Assembly: GCA_948567375.1 (NCBI GenBank)
Contig: OX419755.1
Coordinates: forward strand, 59,097,945 to 59,161,944
DNA from: Lunularia cruciata
Taxonomy: Eukaryota > Streptophyta > Marchantiopsida > Lunulariales > Lunulariaceae
Direction of reading: 5' to 3'
Length of the DNA: 64,000 nt
Part shown: positions 51,962-62,093 of the stretch, piece by piece
Numbering within the stretch: the stretch's first letter is position 1
Layout: every line of letters begins with the position of its first letter
Notes under the pieces: model-generated
The model's database searches: none
Seen by the model: the letters and a program-made list of their open reading frames with translations, nothing else
What the model was told of the DNA's origin: nothing
Position numbers and translations under genes: made by a program

Positions 51962-52259
51962 GTAAGTGATCGATGTGTGGAATCTGCTGTCTGCGATCAC
52001 GGAATAAATTTTTTTTCCAGCATTGGAAGTAGAGGGTTTGAATTCTGATCCTGTGTGATGTAACCGGAGACCTTCCTTTTGTTGAATTTTATGGTTGACA
52101 GTTTCAGTATAAGTTGCATTTGATGGTTTTCTGCTTGTTCAGGCTTGTAAAGTTATGAATGTCGTGGTAGGGCATGGCTGTCTGGATATTATTAGCTTGG
52201 GGATCAGGTATGTGGATTGGTATCGCTCATCCAGGTTAGACGTCGGATTTTCAGAGCAG
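51962..52259 (+). other. Intron in the 5' leader of eL28
   Basis: The donor is GTAAGTGATC at 51962. Acceptor candidates are TTTTCAG (ending 52253) and GAGCAG (ending 52259), just before the ATG. An internal GTATGTGG at about 52208 could define a further small leader exon. Leader introns are common in plant ribosomal protein genes. Confidence 0.6.
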
Positions 52260-52260
52260 G

Positions 52261-53281
52261 ATGGCGTCTCCCGATCTTCTCTGGCAACTTGTGAAGAAGA
52301 ACAACTCCTTCTTGGTCAAACAGAACGGTAACAACAACCGTTCTGTCCAGTTCAGCTCCGAGCCCAACAACTTGTATAACTTGAACACCTTCAAGTACTC
52401 AGGTGAATTATGCATCCTTCTGGTTATCCCTTACAATGTTATGTGCTAGCCCCAACTTGAGCTCTAATTTGGTCCTTTTCAATCGTATGAAATAGAAATG
52501 CGTTCTCCAGGTTTGTCTGACCAGTTCATTGCGCAGGTTTGGCTAATAAGAAGACTGTTGCCATCTACGCCGCCGGGGAGGGGCTCTCAGTCACTTTGGC
52601 CACCACCAAGACCAAGAAAACCACCAAGCCTGCTGAATCGATCAACAGGTCGGTGTTGAAGCGGGACTTCAGGAAGATGGCCCGCGCCGTCGTTAACCAG
52701 GTTGGTGCTTTATTACGCTCAGTTTGCGCCCTCATCCTTCTTAGCTCGAACTCAGCATAGGCTTCCGGTTTTTCTGTTTTTGTGTGACAGAATGCACTAC
52801 TGATTTTCCTCCCTGGTTTCGTTTTACTGCTTTGGAATTTTACTTAGTTGGTCAAAGGCCTCATGTTGGTACCGCTATTGTTGGATAGTACTCTTACTTC
52901 CTCCTCAAATTTCATTGACTGTATGAGATTGTGAAAGTTATGATTAGTCACTTGCTACTTTGACGTGCATGTCCTTAGTTTGATTTGGGCCTGTTATCAG
53001 TGGTAGTGGGTTCCATCTTCTACGATCAGCTTCCGCACTCATTTCAACATACTCAGTTTGACCTAACTCGGAATTGACCACTAGAGTAGCTTCGGAAGAC
53101 AGGATGTTCAATTCATTTAGGATTGATATCTTCTTTTCATCCTCAGGTAGCGGAGAACGGCTACAGAGCCGACCTGAAGGAATCTTCTTTGGCTCGCCTT
53201 GCCGCTGTCCACAAGAGTTTGCGAGTGGCCAAGGCAGGTGTGAAGAAGAGCACAAAGGGTCCCCGCAAAGCGAGAAAGTGA
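52261..53281 (+). CDS. RPL28: Cytosolic 60S ribosomal protein eL28
   Basis: There are three coding exons: 52261-52402, 52537-52700 and 53147-53281. All have GT-AG borders and consistent phases, and they encode 146 residues. The protein starts [20 protein letters not shown] and contains the eL28 landmarks [50 protein letters not shown] and, near the end, [20 protein letters not shown] followed by a basic tail. The length matches plant eL28 (about 143-146). It is a component of the large ribosomal subunit in the cytosol. The second codon and the tail vary between species. The frame is intact and the codons look normal, so this is probably a working gene. The first intron of the coding region is short (134 bp), the second longer (446 bp). 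Confidence 0.93.
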
Positions 53282-54936
53282 TAAGATTTAAGTACCGGCA
53301 GGAACTAGGTTTAAGTCTGGCATTCGCACTCAGGATTTGACGGTCCAATTTGGGGGGCTGCTAGATCCGGTGGCACATTTAAGTCGTGGCCCCTTCACTA
53401 CGGCACACCTCCTGGCAATGAAGGCGTACGCCCGAGAGATCAAGCAGATGCTTTTGTTCTGGTTGTAAAATGAAGGGCTTGTCGTCAATGATAATCCATT
53501 GTCACGCAGTGTGCAACTAACGACTCTCTTTATGTACCGGCATTTTTTTATATCAGAGTACTGGCAAGTGCAGATTGAGGTTACTCTCTACTTCCAAAAT
53601 TGTAGTTAACAGAGAACAAGTTTTGAATCGAGTTTAACTAGAGGATTCTGACGTGATCTTCCGCAAAATTGTTTGTGCTACTCTCTTGTGGTGTACATTG
53701 ACTAAATTCTAATCTTGGATATCTCAATCTTTGATCATGAGTCTTTCGTCTAAATAGCAGGTATATAGTGATTCGACTTGTCGTGTATCACATGGGGCCC
53801 ACATGCGATCTTCGTGGAAACCGTGAGCTACGGATGCCTTCGTCTTATGGCCTGTGCTTTGGTTCTCAGCTCGCTGGATGCATGCCACTCCCTGCTGTAC
53901 ATATACACCTTTGTCTATGCCTACGGCGTTGGTCATGAGCCTGCTAGAAGCCTGCCATTCCTTGCTGTTTTCTGTGTACCCAGATTGCTCGGTCTGTTAA
54001 TCAAGCCGCCACACTGAAGCTGGTTAGACATTAAGACCAACACTGGGAGCTTACCGTCACAACTAATGCCACAAGGCGTGATTTTGGTTTGAGTGTTTTG
54101 AAGGAGTTGATGAAGGCACCACAGCAGACTTGACTCAGGGCACATTGAGGACTTCGTAGATTCAGTGCTTTGGAGTTGTATAGAAACTGAAGTTGAGATT
54201 TGCAGGATGGCTAGGGAGAATTATCGTCAAAAGCGGAAGTGGTTCTTTTTGTTCAGGATCGTTGTCATTACCACGACATATGCCTTGATGCCATAGACCA
54301 GGACGATCCTTCGGGGGAGGCCCCATGAATAGTTGGTTTGTTGTTTTGGGAGTGGACTTTGCAGCCCGTGCTCCGTCCTTCAATCTGCATGAGCCAACCG
54401 GTCATTACACCCCGTTAAAAGCAGTAATGTCACATGATAGGTCATCTTAACCGTCGCTGGAACCGCTCTGTGCGTTTCTACCGTGTTAATTTTGGTGGTC
54501 AGTACAGAACAAGATTGCATGGGAGCTGATTTCCATCGCGAATAAGGTTTGGAGAAAGCCTATGCGTGCCCTTGTGCCCTTCAACAAACAGAAGTAACGG
54601 AGGACCTCACCTTTATTTAAAATGTCGCCTCATTGCCAAACGCCGGATTTACTAATTACTCTATTTAACCTGCAAGTCTAGGAATAAAATAAGATCTAAC
54701 AGCACCTAGTCACCAAACACCGATCATTCAATTCTTTCATCAGCGTACCAATGCACATCAATCGCGATCAGCAGGACCCGAGTCTGTAGATTAGAATCGC
54801 TGAGCAGTAGGATACGGGAGCAGCAGGACCCGACTCTAGACGCAGCTACCTTCAATGTCCAGCAAACTAGTGTCTATTCTACTGATAAGTCTGGAGAAGT
54901 GGTGACAGAAAAAATTGATGTTGAGTGTCACGATAC
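53282..54936. other. 3' flank of eL28 and intergenic DNA
   Basis: The first few hundred bases should hold the eL28 3' UTR. Around 53872-53975 two imperfect copies of a GCCA-TCC-TGCTGT segment lie about 70 bp apart. Frames such as 53778-54017 (plus) and 54162-54383 (minus) have no recognised domain. Base composition is like that of the genes rather than the transposons, so an unrecognised exon is possible. Confidence 0.35.
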
Positions 54937-55643
54937 TTACTTGATGTAGCTGGCATTTCGACGATCGAAATTTGCAAGTCCAACTTCAGTGTAAGACTCT
55001 GCTCTAGGACGATTACGGGTAGCGTCGGGACGATACGGGCAAAGCTTCTTATCGTCCTGCCCAATCTCTTCCCCAACTTTACGGACCTGGTTCTGGAAGT
55101 ATTGATTTGTACTGGACACATTGCGCATTTGCTCACCTCAGCTGCCGCTAAATGGTACCGATAGAAGCCATTGAAGCAGAAGAATGTCTTCTGGGAATCT
55201 CAATGAAGGTTACTGAACAGTCAAATACTATAATAGACATTTGCAGGGCGAAGAAGAGCTTACGTCAAGTCGTCAAAGACGGGCGTCTGGCCTGAGGCTC
55301 CACGCATTTTGTAACCGGTGAGAGTGTGGGGGAAAAGCATCTGGACGTGGTTGGGGACAGTAGTTAGATATCTCTGGCAACTTTCGTTCTGGGGAAGTAT
55401 CTGGTTACTTTCGCTTTTGAGATGTGAATAAGAACATAATTCGTGTTCGTGCCCCAATTAGAAATCATAGGGGGCAGGTTGAAAGAGTAGATATACCCCG
55501 TAGAAATCTTGGTTAATTTTCACAGTCTTCGACGAGGTATTCGTCCGACCCTCGTATTTATTTCCGGGATTGGAAGCTGGGGGGTGAATCGGAGGGATGT
55601 AATCGGGAGTACACGTCCAGTGATGCGGATCGAATGACGTCAT
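54937..55643 (-). CDS. PIERCE-like ciliary microtubule inner protein (three-exon model)
   Basis: Minus-strand exons 55497-55643, 55264-55373 and 54937-55111 join with GT-AG borders and matching phases into a 143-residue frame. It starts MTSFDPHHW and ends NASYIK. Against my memory of human PIERCE1 (136 residues) the landmarks line up in order with almost equal spacing: NPG, RT, NQ..YG, TV eight residues on, a P nine residues later, an A.xG pair, then F...T.N. PIERCE proteins sit inside doublet microtubules of motile cilia, near the attachment of outer dynein arms. The second-exon acceptor is chosen by this alignment; other CAG sites lie upstream. A GTAAGT at the stop codon could instead splice over a 50-base intron to an exon at 54836-54890, giving 160 residues. 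Confidence 0.55.
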
Positions 55644-56867
55644 TTTGAATAATAATTGTCTTCGATAGATTTCTGATGAAAAAGTATTCAATTCAAGAGA
55701 GTTGGACTTCACTCGCAACGTCAATTCCACAACGATAAATGTAATTTCCCGAAGCCGACCAATCTTAATATCTGCTGATTCTTCGGTGCTGTGCGTGAAA
55801 TGGGTAGAGGGTATTGTCCAGAATTGCCCTAAACTTCGACGGCCTCGCCAGCATCTATCAAGGACAGCGTCCGAAAGACAGCGCAGAAAAGTGTGCACGA
55901 GATTGAGAACATTTCGTATGCTTCAATTGAGATCTCGATTATTGCACGTCTGTCCTGCTTAGATATTTGACAGTTCAACTGAAACTCGTGCTAGGTACCA
56001 GTATGACAGTTCAACTGAACAAATATACATATTGTTAACTAGGTAGTTATCCTCTGAACAGCAGTTTCCAACCCGCGTTCCTGTTGGCATTTTCAGCATA
56101 AATAGCTATGTTAAAGGGACTTCCTTTTCTCCATGACCTTATGTACACAACCCGAAACTGATGCAAATATTCAGCGTCGCATCCTTTCGCTTCAAGAGAC
56201 GGTTAACGGCTGTATCTCGTTGTGGGTATCAAATCGTGCGGCAAGAGACAGGGGCCACAGACGTGAACACTGCACTTGACAAAGGCCAATAGGTCGTGAC
56301 TTTCAAAAGACTCCGAACTATTCCGAAACCTGAGTGGACCAATTGACGTACTGAATTTAAAGGTAGGTGCAATGATATAGCTTAGAGGAACCAATTTCTG
56401 TTGAAAAACCACTGCGGACTCGTCTACAGAAGGAAAGCGAAGAAGAAACAAAAACAGACGGCTCTGATAATTACTAACTAATTACTGTAACATGGATATG
56501 AGAATCCGGAATAGTTGACTCCAGATATAAAATGCACGATACACTAGCAAGGCATACAGAGTGAACAGGGTTACAAAATGCTGAAGTGTAATTTATACAA
56601 TCTCAAGAGGCCTAGAGAGCTCAACAGCGAAGAGAATGAATAAAGCCCAGATTGGGTAAAATTGTGTGTCGATTTCAACAGATGTAAGTAAACCGTCTCT
56701 AAAGGCTCAAATTATAAGGGGTAACCATCCTCGTGATTCAAATTACAGAGACATCCATGCTTTAAGCGCTTCACACTAAGGGTGAAACATGCGTTAGGGG
56801 GCGGTGCCTCTCTTGCCCCGAGACAGGTGCGAGGGCAACGTTAAGTATAAACTGCCAGATTCGTCCT
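55644..56867. other. Upstream flank of the PIERCE-like gene and 3' flank of eL39
   Basis: No gene is recognised. A 146-residue minus-strand frame (55458-55898) is an extension through the first PIERCE-like exon and its upstream DNA. A faint resemblance between 56130-56160 (CCTTATGTAC, CCGAAACTGATG) and 85-110 is too short to support a relationship. Confidence 0.35.
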
Positions 56868-57427
56868 CTACAGTCCAAGCTTGGTTCTGCGCCAATGCCT
56901 GCGCTTGGCATTGTACCTGCAAGTAAAGAAGCCATTTCAATTCCGACGCAGCACACGATAGGACATATAGAAATTGGCAACGAACCATTGGCCACCACGG
57001 AAAGACGGTGAGTGAGCAAGCTACACAGACTAAGATTAAACCTAAATACCTGATTGTGTTGTCAGTACGCATCCGAATCCAGTGAGGAATCGGCCTGTTT
57101 TGGCGCATCTTCTTCGCCAGCTTTTTCTTGATCAGAAAAGTCTTTTGAGAAGGCTGCAATGACGGTAGAAACACATCACAACACACCTAAATCAACTCCA
57201 TATCTCAATGCCCACAGAAACCATACGGAAATACGAGAAAACCACAAGTGAGGGCGCGAACCTCGATCCTATCCAGTACCCACGAAAACTCGCCAAGACC
57301 TAATCATACAGTCTGACGTAATTGTACAAAGAAAATAATTCTTTCAAACTCTTAACCCCAATTCCTCGCGTATCCAAATCGAATGCAAACGACGAAATCA
57401 AACACTGACGAGAACAGATCATACCAT
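56868..57427 (-). CDS. RPL39: Cytosolic 60S ribosomal protein eL39
   Basis: Exons on the minus strand: 57425-57427 (the ATG alone), 57050-57153 and 56868-56916, with GT-AG introns of 271 and 133 bp. They give 51 residues, the standard eL39 length. The protein starts [20 protein letters not shown], continues [20 protein letters not shown] and ends [11 protein letters not shown], nearly identical to plant and animal eL39. A start codon split off in its own exon is also, from memory, the usual plant arrangement. eL39 lines the exit tunnel of the large ribosomal subunit. It faces eL28 across the island. The frame is intact, so it is probably a working gene. Confidence 0.95.
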
Positions 57428-57690
57428 TGTGACCCTCAACCAAAATCACCAGCAACTTTCCGACGATGAGAGGCGAGTGGAGAGGAGTGCGAAGAGAAAG
57501 AGAGAGTTTGTGAGAGAGACTTGGCAAAAGCCCATCTCACCGCGACTTGCTGCCAAACCCTAACAGGCTACTCTGCACACCGTGGATTCTCCCTGAACTG
57601 AAGGCTCAGATATTTCGCTACTAAAATATAACTTCGCTAGAGATAATAAATCATGCCCTTTTACTGGAAAATATTTTAAAGGACGCTGCA
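57428..57690 (-). promoter_or_regulatory. eL39 promoter and leader with telo-box and site II motif
   Basis: On the minus strand, the telo-box TTAGGGTTT lies in 57551-57572, the 22-bp block shared with eL28. A TGGGCT site II motif (57529-57534) and the pyrimidine tract CTCTCTCTTTCTC (57494-57506) follow. CCGTGGAT (57580-57587) and AAGGCTCAGAT (57601-57611) are further shared parts. Telo-box plus site II is an established pair in plant ribosomal protein promoters. Confidence 0.78.
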
Positions 57691-60600
57691 TAATCTCAGC
57701 TTTAGCAACCAGTAATAAAATGGTATTTTATTCTGAATATTTATTCTGTCTTGATATCTATCGGTAAAAATAGTACTTAAAAACAAACAAGGAGAATAAT
57801 CTACTGCAAAATTAAATGGTATACTCGCCACAGTTTAGTGTAGATCAAACATTCCGCAACCCAAACTTTATGATGCAAGCTATACTATATTCAGAAGTGT
57901 CTCATATTTTTCAGAGATGATATGATGCCTCTCATCGTCCTATCTATTGATGAAATATTGCTTAGAGATTGGTGTAATTAGACTTTGGACTCTCTTACAC
58001 GGGGATGCTTAACATACACTTATTTTCTTAAAGAATCTAAACTAATAAAGGGAAAAATAAAGTATATATGAGTAGGTGGTTTATCCATTGTCCATTCTAT
58101 CGACCACCTATGGATATAATATAGGAGAGAGTGGAAATAGCGTTTGGTCTTAGGGCCCTCACCTACTAATGTCTTGTTTCAATAATCAAATCTTTGGAGA
58201 TGACAATCTTTGTGTTAATACACGTTATTCCTCTAATTTATTCAAAAGCTTGAAGTTGAATGATGTTAGGTGATAAACAGTCTCAAACTAACAAAAAACC
58301 TTCCTTCTTATTTACTCTTAGATTAAATTAAGGAAAATATAGTTGAATATCTATGTCAAAAATGCCTTCCATTGAGATTGTGCGTAAATCTTTCATAAGA
58401 ACTATGATTAGATCGTCACTAGATATAGAAACATATACATAATCATAATCTTTACGATTTACATGTATAGATCTCATACTTATCGCATTGGGTATAATCT
58501 GATTAATTATGTTGTAATTAGTAAAACTATGACGTGACCAGGTGGAAAATGGATGAGATATTAGAAGGATATAAATTTTATTTCACTTACAAGATAAATT
58601 TTTTATCCTGATTTCATATTTTAGAATTCTTGAATAATTTTTTCAATATACTCTTATTGAATTTTCAGTAAATAAATTATGATTTCATACCTTCTTAATA
58701 AAGTTGTAAGCCTATTATCTAAGCTTTTTAAGAACTAAATAACTAAACAAAATCCTACATAAATCATCTAAAATAGAAAGATACAGTCAAGTAGATCGTA
58801 TGCTTGGAAGTTACTTGGATAACATTGTTGCCAAGGTTTAAACACGAATTGTTGTGATTTTATTTGGAATAGGATTCTAATTTTATAACATGCATTTTGT
58901 CACAACAATTATGCTTTGTATTGTTAATAGTTTAACTGGCCGTACAAAACAAAACAAGCATAAGAAAAGTTAATATAGATAAGGATAGAGCACCTTTAAG
59001 TTTGTTTCTTTCTTATGGGGTTGAAAATCTGTCATTAAAACAAATAAGTAGATAATCAATTCCCCATGTAAGTTGATTTTAAAAGTAGTATTTGTGTCCA
59101 ACTACTTTTTAAGTTCTGCATATAGCTCTTCAAACGTTTGATATCCATATTAGTTACAATAGATGGACTATATATATCATGTAGATATGAAGTTATTCAT
59201 CTAAATTTGGATCAATTTCCTTGTTATTTTTTCAAAGCTATTTGAGGAATTTTATCAAAATTTTAAATCTACAAAAATAAAAATATTTATTAATATTTAT
59301 CTCAGAAATTAAGAATGATCAGCTAAAAAACATGTCATTGTATTTTAATAAATAAATATAAATTTATCTTTACTCAAATCATTAAATTGAGAATTGTAAT
59401 TTGAATGGGTTTTGGCTTTCATCTAAATCAATTTTTCTAATTATAATTAATAGACTATACAATGCATAGAAAGGAAACAAATTATGATAATTAGTGTGCT
59501 AATAGTTCTTCTACTCATACAATTTTGAGTTATTTTTCATTATTAATATTGACCTGTTTAAGATATGCAATCTTGTTTATGTTTCTAATCATCTTCTTTA
59601 AACTGAGAAGATTGAATAAGACTTTATATATAAAATCAATGTATAAAGTCTAATAATAAATAAGCTAAAACCTCTTGCTTCTATACTTAAGTTGTTCAAA
59701 TATGAAATCCAACTCTAAACTCCTATATATCATTAAATTTCTGTATCCATCGATAATTATTTAATTATGTCCTTGGTATTTTATTTTATTTCATTAGCTT
59801 TATCAATAAGTGGATTATGGGGTTTCAATTTAGCATGTATTGACCTTTACAAGCATTTCTTATGGAGGTCAACAAAGGAACAAAAGATTCATAAGACCTA
59901 TTAGAAGTTGTGTTAGGAGATGATTGATAAAGTTCAGAGAAGGAACTCCATAGTAACTTGTGAAGTGATCTATAATACTATTTAAGTAGTAAAAGACTCA
60001 ATTCTATATTTCTATTATTTATTTCCACCAAAATTAAAGAAAAATAATTTCTTTTCAAAAGTATCACGTTTGATATATGTTTTAAAGCATGAGTAATGAT
60101 TTGTCTTATTTCTATATTCTTTATATTTTTCAAGGAAAGAAAATATTGATATTTAACAGTAAATCTTATTAGAAAACAAGAGAATTATGCAAAAAAAATT
60201 AAAAGAAGAAGAAAACCAAGACAAAATGAGTGAAGAGGAGTATCTTGATTTTAATTTCTAAAGATAAATTATTTTGGATTGTTCTCATTAATAGCAATAA
60301 GTTTGATGCATCTCATAATCCATATAATATAGAATATATAGTAAAGTAAGTCAATGACAAAATATTAAGCATTTAGATGACTTACTAGATTATATTGATT
60401 GCCATGTTTTGTTATAAATCCTTGTACTGATATCTTCATATGTAAATATACTTATCTAGAACAACTATCTTGTATTATTTGGATATTAAGAATATTGGAT
60501 CATGTTTACAACATCATAATGCAAGTGATGTTAGGTTCATGTGTAAATATATTTATCTAGAAAAACTATTATATATTATTATGATATTAAAAATACTAGA

Positions 60601-61129
60601 TCATGATTACAATATCATAATGCAAGTGAGGTTTGTCAATTAAAAATATATTAAATTTGTTTGAATTTTCCATGGCATATTAAGGTTAATTTTATATTAT
60701 AAAGTAGTTGTAATAACAACTTATCATAATGTAAAATGATTGCACAACATATGGATAGTTTTCATATAGACTATGGTTACAAAGATAGTTTTATATTTTA
60801 TTTAAGAAAAGCTATATTAGCAAGTTTAACAACCATGGTGGTTCTTGATTTTACCACATATTGTTACTTGGAGCTATCTCAAAGGCAATATAGTTTTTCT
60901 TGTAAAAATGAAAGACTCTATTTCATTAAGACTATCAGCCATGAAATATGAGATAAAAGTGTTATATTTCTGTACCTCCCTCTCCTAAATTATTGGTATT
61001 GGTATAGAGAAGTGTGTGTTCAATAGTTCACAATTTTATTAATGCATTACGATAAATAAACCTAACATTGATAAATCTAACCAATCTAACTAATAAACTA
61101 ACCAATGCTAACTCTACTTGGTTTTGATA
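57691..61129. other. AT-rich intergenic DNA right of the gene island
   Basis: Very AT-rich, with short frames only. Two similar pieces near 60420-60530 and 60540-60630 (CATGTGTAAATATA, TATTTATCTAGA, AATACTAGATCATG) form a direct repeat of about 110 bp. Nothing else can be supported. Confidence 0.4.
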
Positions 61130-61350
61130 TAGGTTGCTCTCCAAACTAAATATTTATACATTTGGGTTCAATGGCTTCTACTAACATGAGCTCATTTCTT
61201 ATGTGTTGAGCTTTCAAGCTCTTCGTTATGGTAGATAGAGATTGGCAAGTGCAATTTGAATTCTTTGAGCTAAGTTGAGTGTGGCTTGATGATGTAATTG
61301 ATACATGTTTGCAAAGAGTATTGAGTGTTAAGATATGATATTTGATCATC
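61130..61350 (+). repeat. LTR fragment of the PHD gypsy family
   Basis: The order of landmarks follows the solo LTR at 48876-49438: TGAGCTCA, TTCTTATGTGTTGAGC, TTCAAGCTCTTCG, GAGTGTGG. It is more diverged and covers only the middle part. Ends are not defined. Confidence 0.5.
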
Positions 61351-61604
61351 TGATTACATAAAGAAGTGATTTGGGTAATTGGATGTAAGAATTGTGGAGA
61401 GATTGGCTCATCCTGGCAAAGAATTTGGAGGTTCACCAAAGTTTTTAGAAGTCAAATTGGCCAAACTTAGGGGTAACCACTATATTTTATTCTAGAAGCA
61501 TGGAGAGATTTGGTGGAAGTTTAGCTATATTAGAATTTTGTCATATCTGGAGGAGGTCAACATATAATATCCATTTTTAGTCATATTGTGGAGATAAATC
61601 ATAT

Positions 61605-62093
61605 TATAAAAGACCAAGACCAAGGAGAGAAATAGGAGAATGGAAGATCACATTAGGACACTTGAGTGTGGGAAATTTTGAATGTCTAGCATGAGCTTTA
61701 GCTTTGGTATTTATAGGGAGTATACAAGGCTATTGAGAAGTTTCTCAAGAAGTTTACTTGAGCTGCTTTCTTGGAATGCAAGCTAAATTAATCAAGAAAC
61801 TTCTCAAAAAGCTTATTTCTAGGAGTCTCCTACTTGACATGCAGGCTAAGCTAGTTGGAAGCGTCTAGAAGCTTCATTTTATAAGCTACCTACTTGGGAT
61901 GCAAGCTAAGCTAGCTTGGAAGCTTCCTAAGAGGCTTCTTCCTAGAATTTGCCACTTGGCATGCATGTTACCCAATACTTTGGAGTGTACCAAGTAGCTT
62001 CCTAAATATTTCTAGAATATTTTAGGCTAATTTGGCCCATTTTCTATTTTGTTAGCCTTGAGTAACTTCATTGCTAAAATCTATATTGTTACA
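61605..62093 (-). mobile_element. Solo LTR of the chromovirus family
   Basis: 489 bp. In reverse complement it begins TGTAACAATATAGATTTTAG, has the internal AGCTTCTC and GCATGCCAAGT units, and ends in TCTTTTATA. Flanks CATAT and CATAC suggest a 5-bp target duplication with one later change. No coding part is present. Confidence 0.75.

Noticed and set aside
51777-51965. Plus-strand frame of 62 residues
   Set aside because: It runs through the eL28 promoter and non-coding first exon, so it is composition rather than a gene.
53074-53340. 88-residue plus-strand frame
   Set aside because: It is a shadow of eL28 exon 3 in another frame.
53778-54383. Open frames on both strands between eL28 and the PIERCE-like gene
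   Set aside because: No domain, signal or consistent exon structure was found.
56130-56160. Possible duplication of the region near 85-110
   Set aside because: Only two short strings match. This is not above chance for a reading by eye.
57300-57527. 75-residue minus-strand frame over the eL39 leader
   Set aside because: It reads through the first intron of eL39. The real start is the single-codon exon at 57425-57427.
60736-60951. 71-residue plus-strand frame
   Set aside because: AT-rich context, no recognised motif and no gene-like surroundings.
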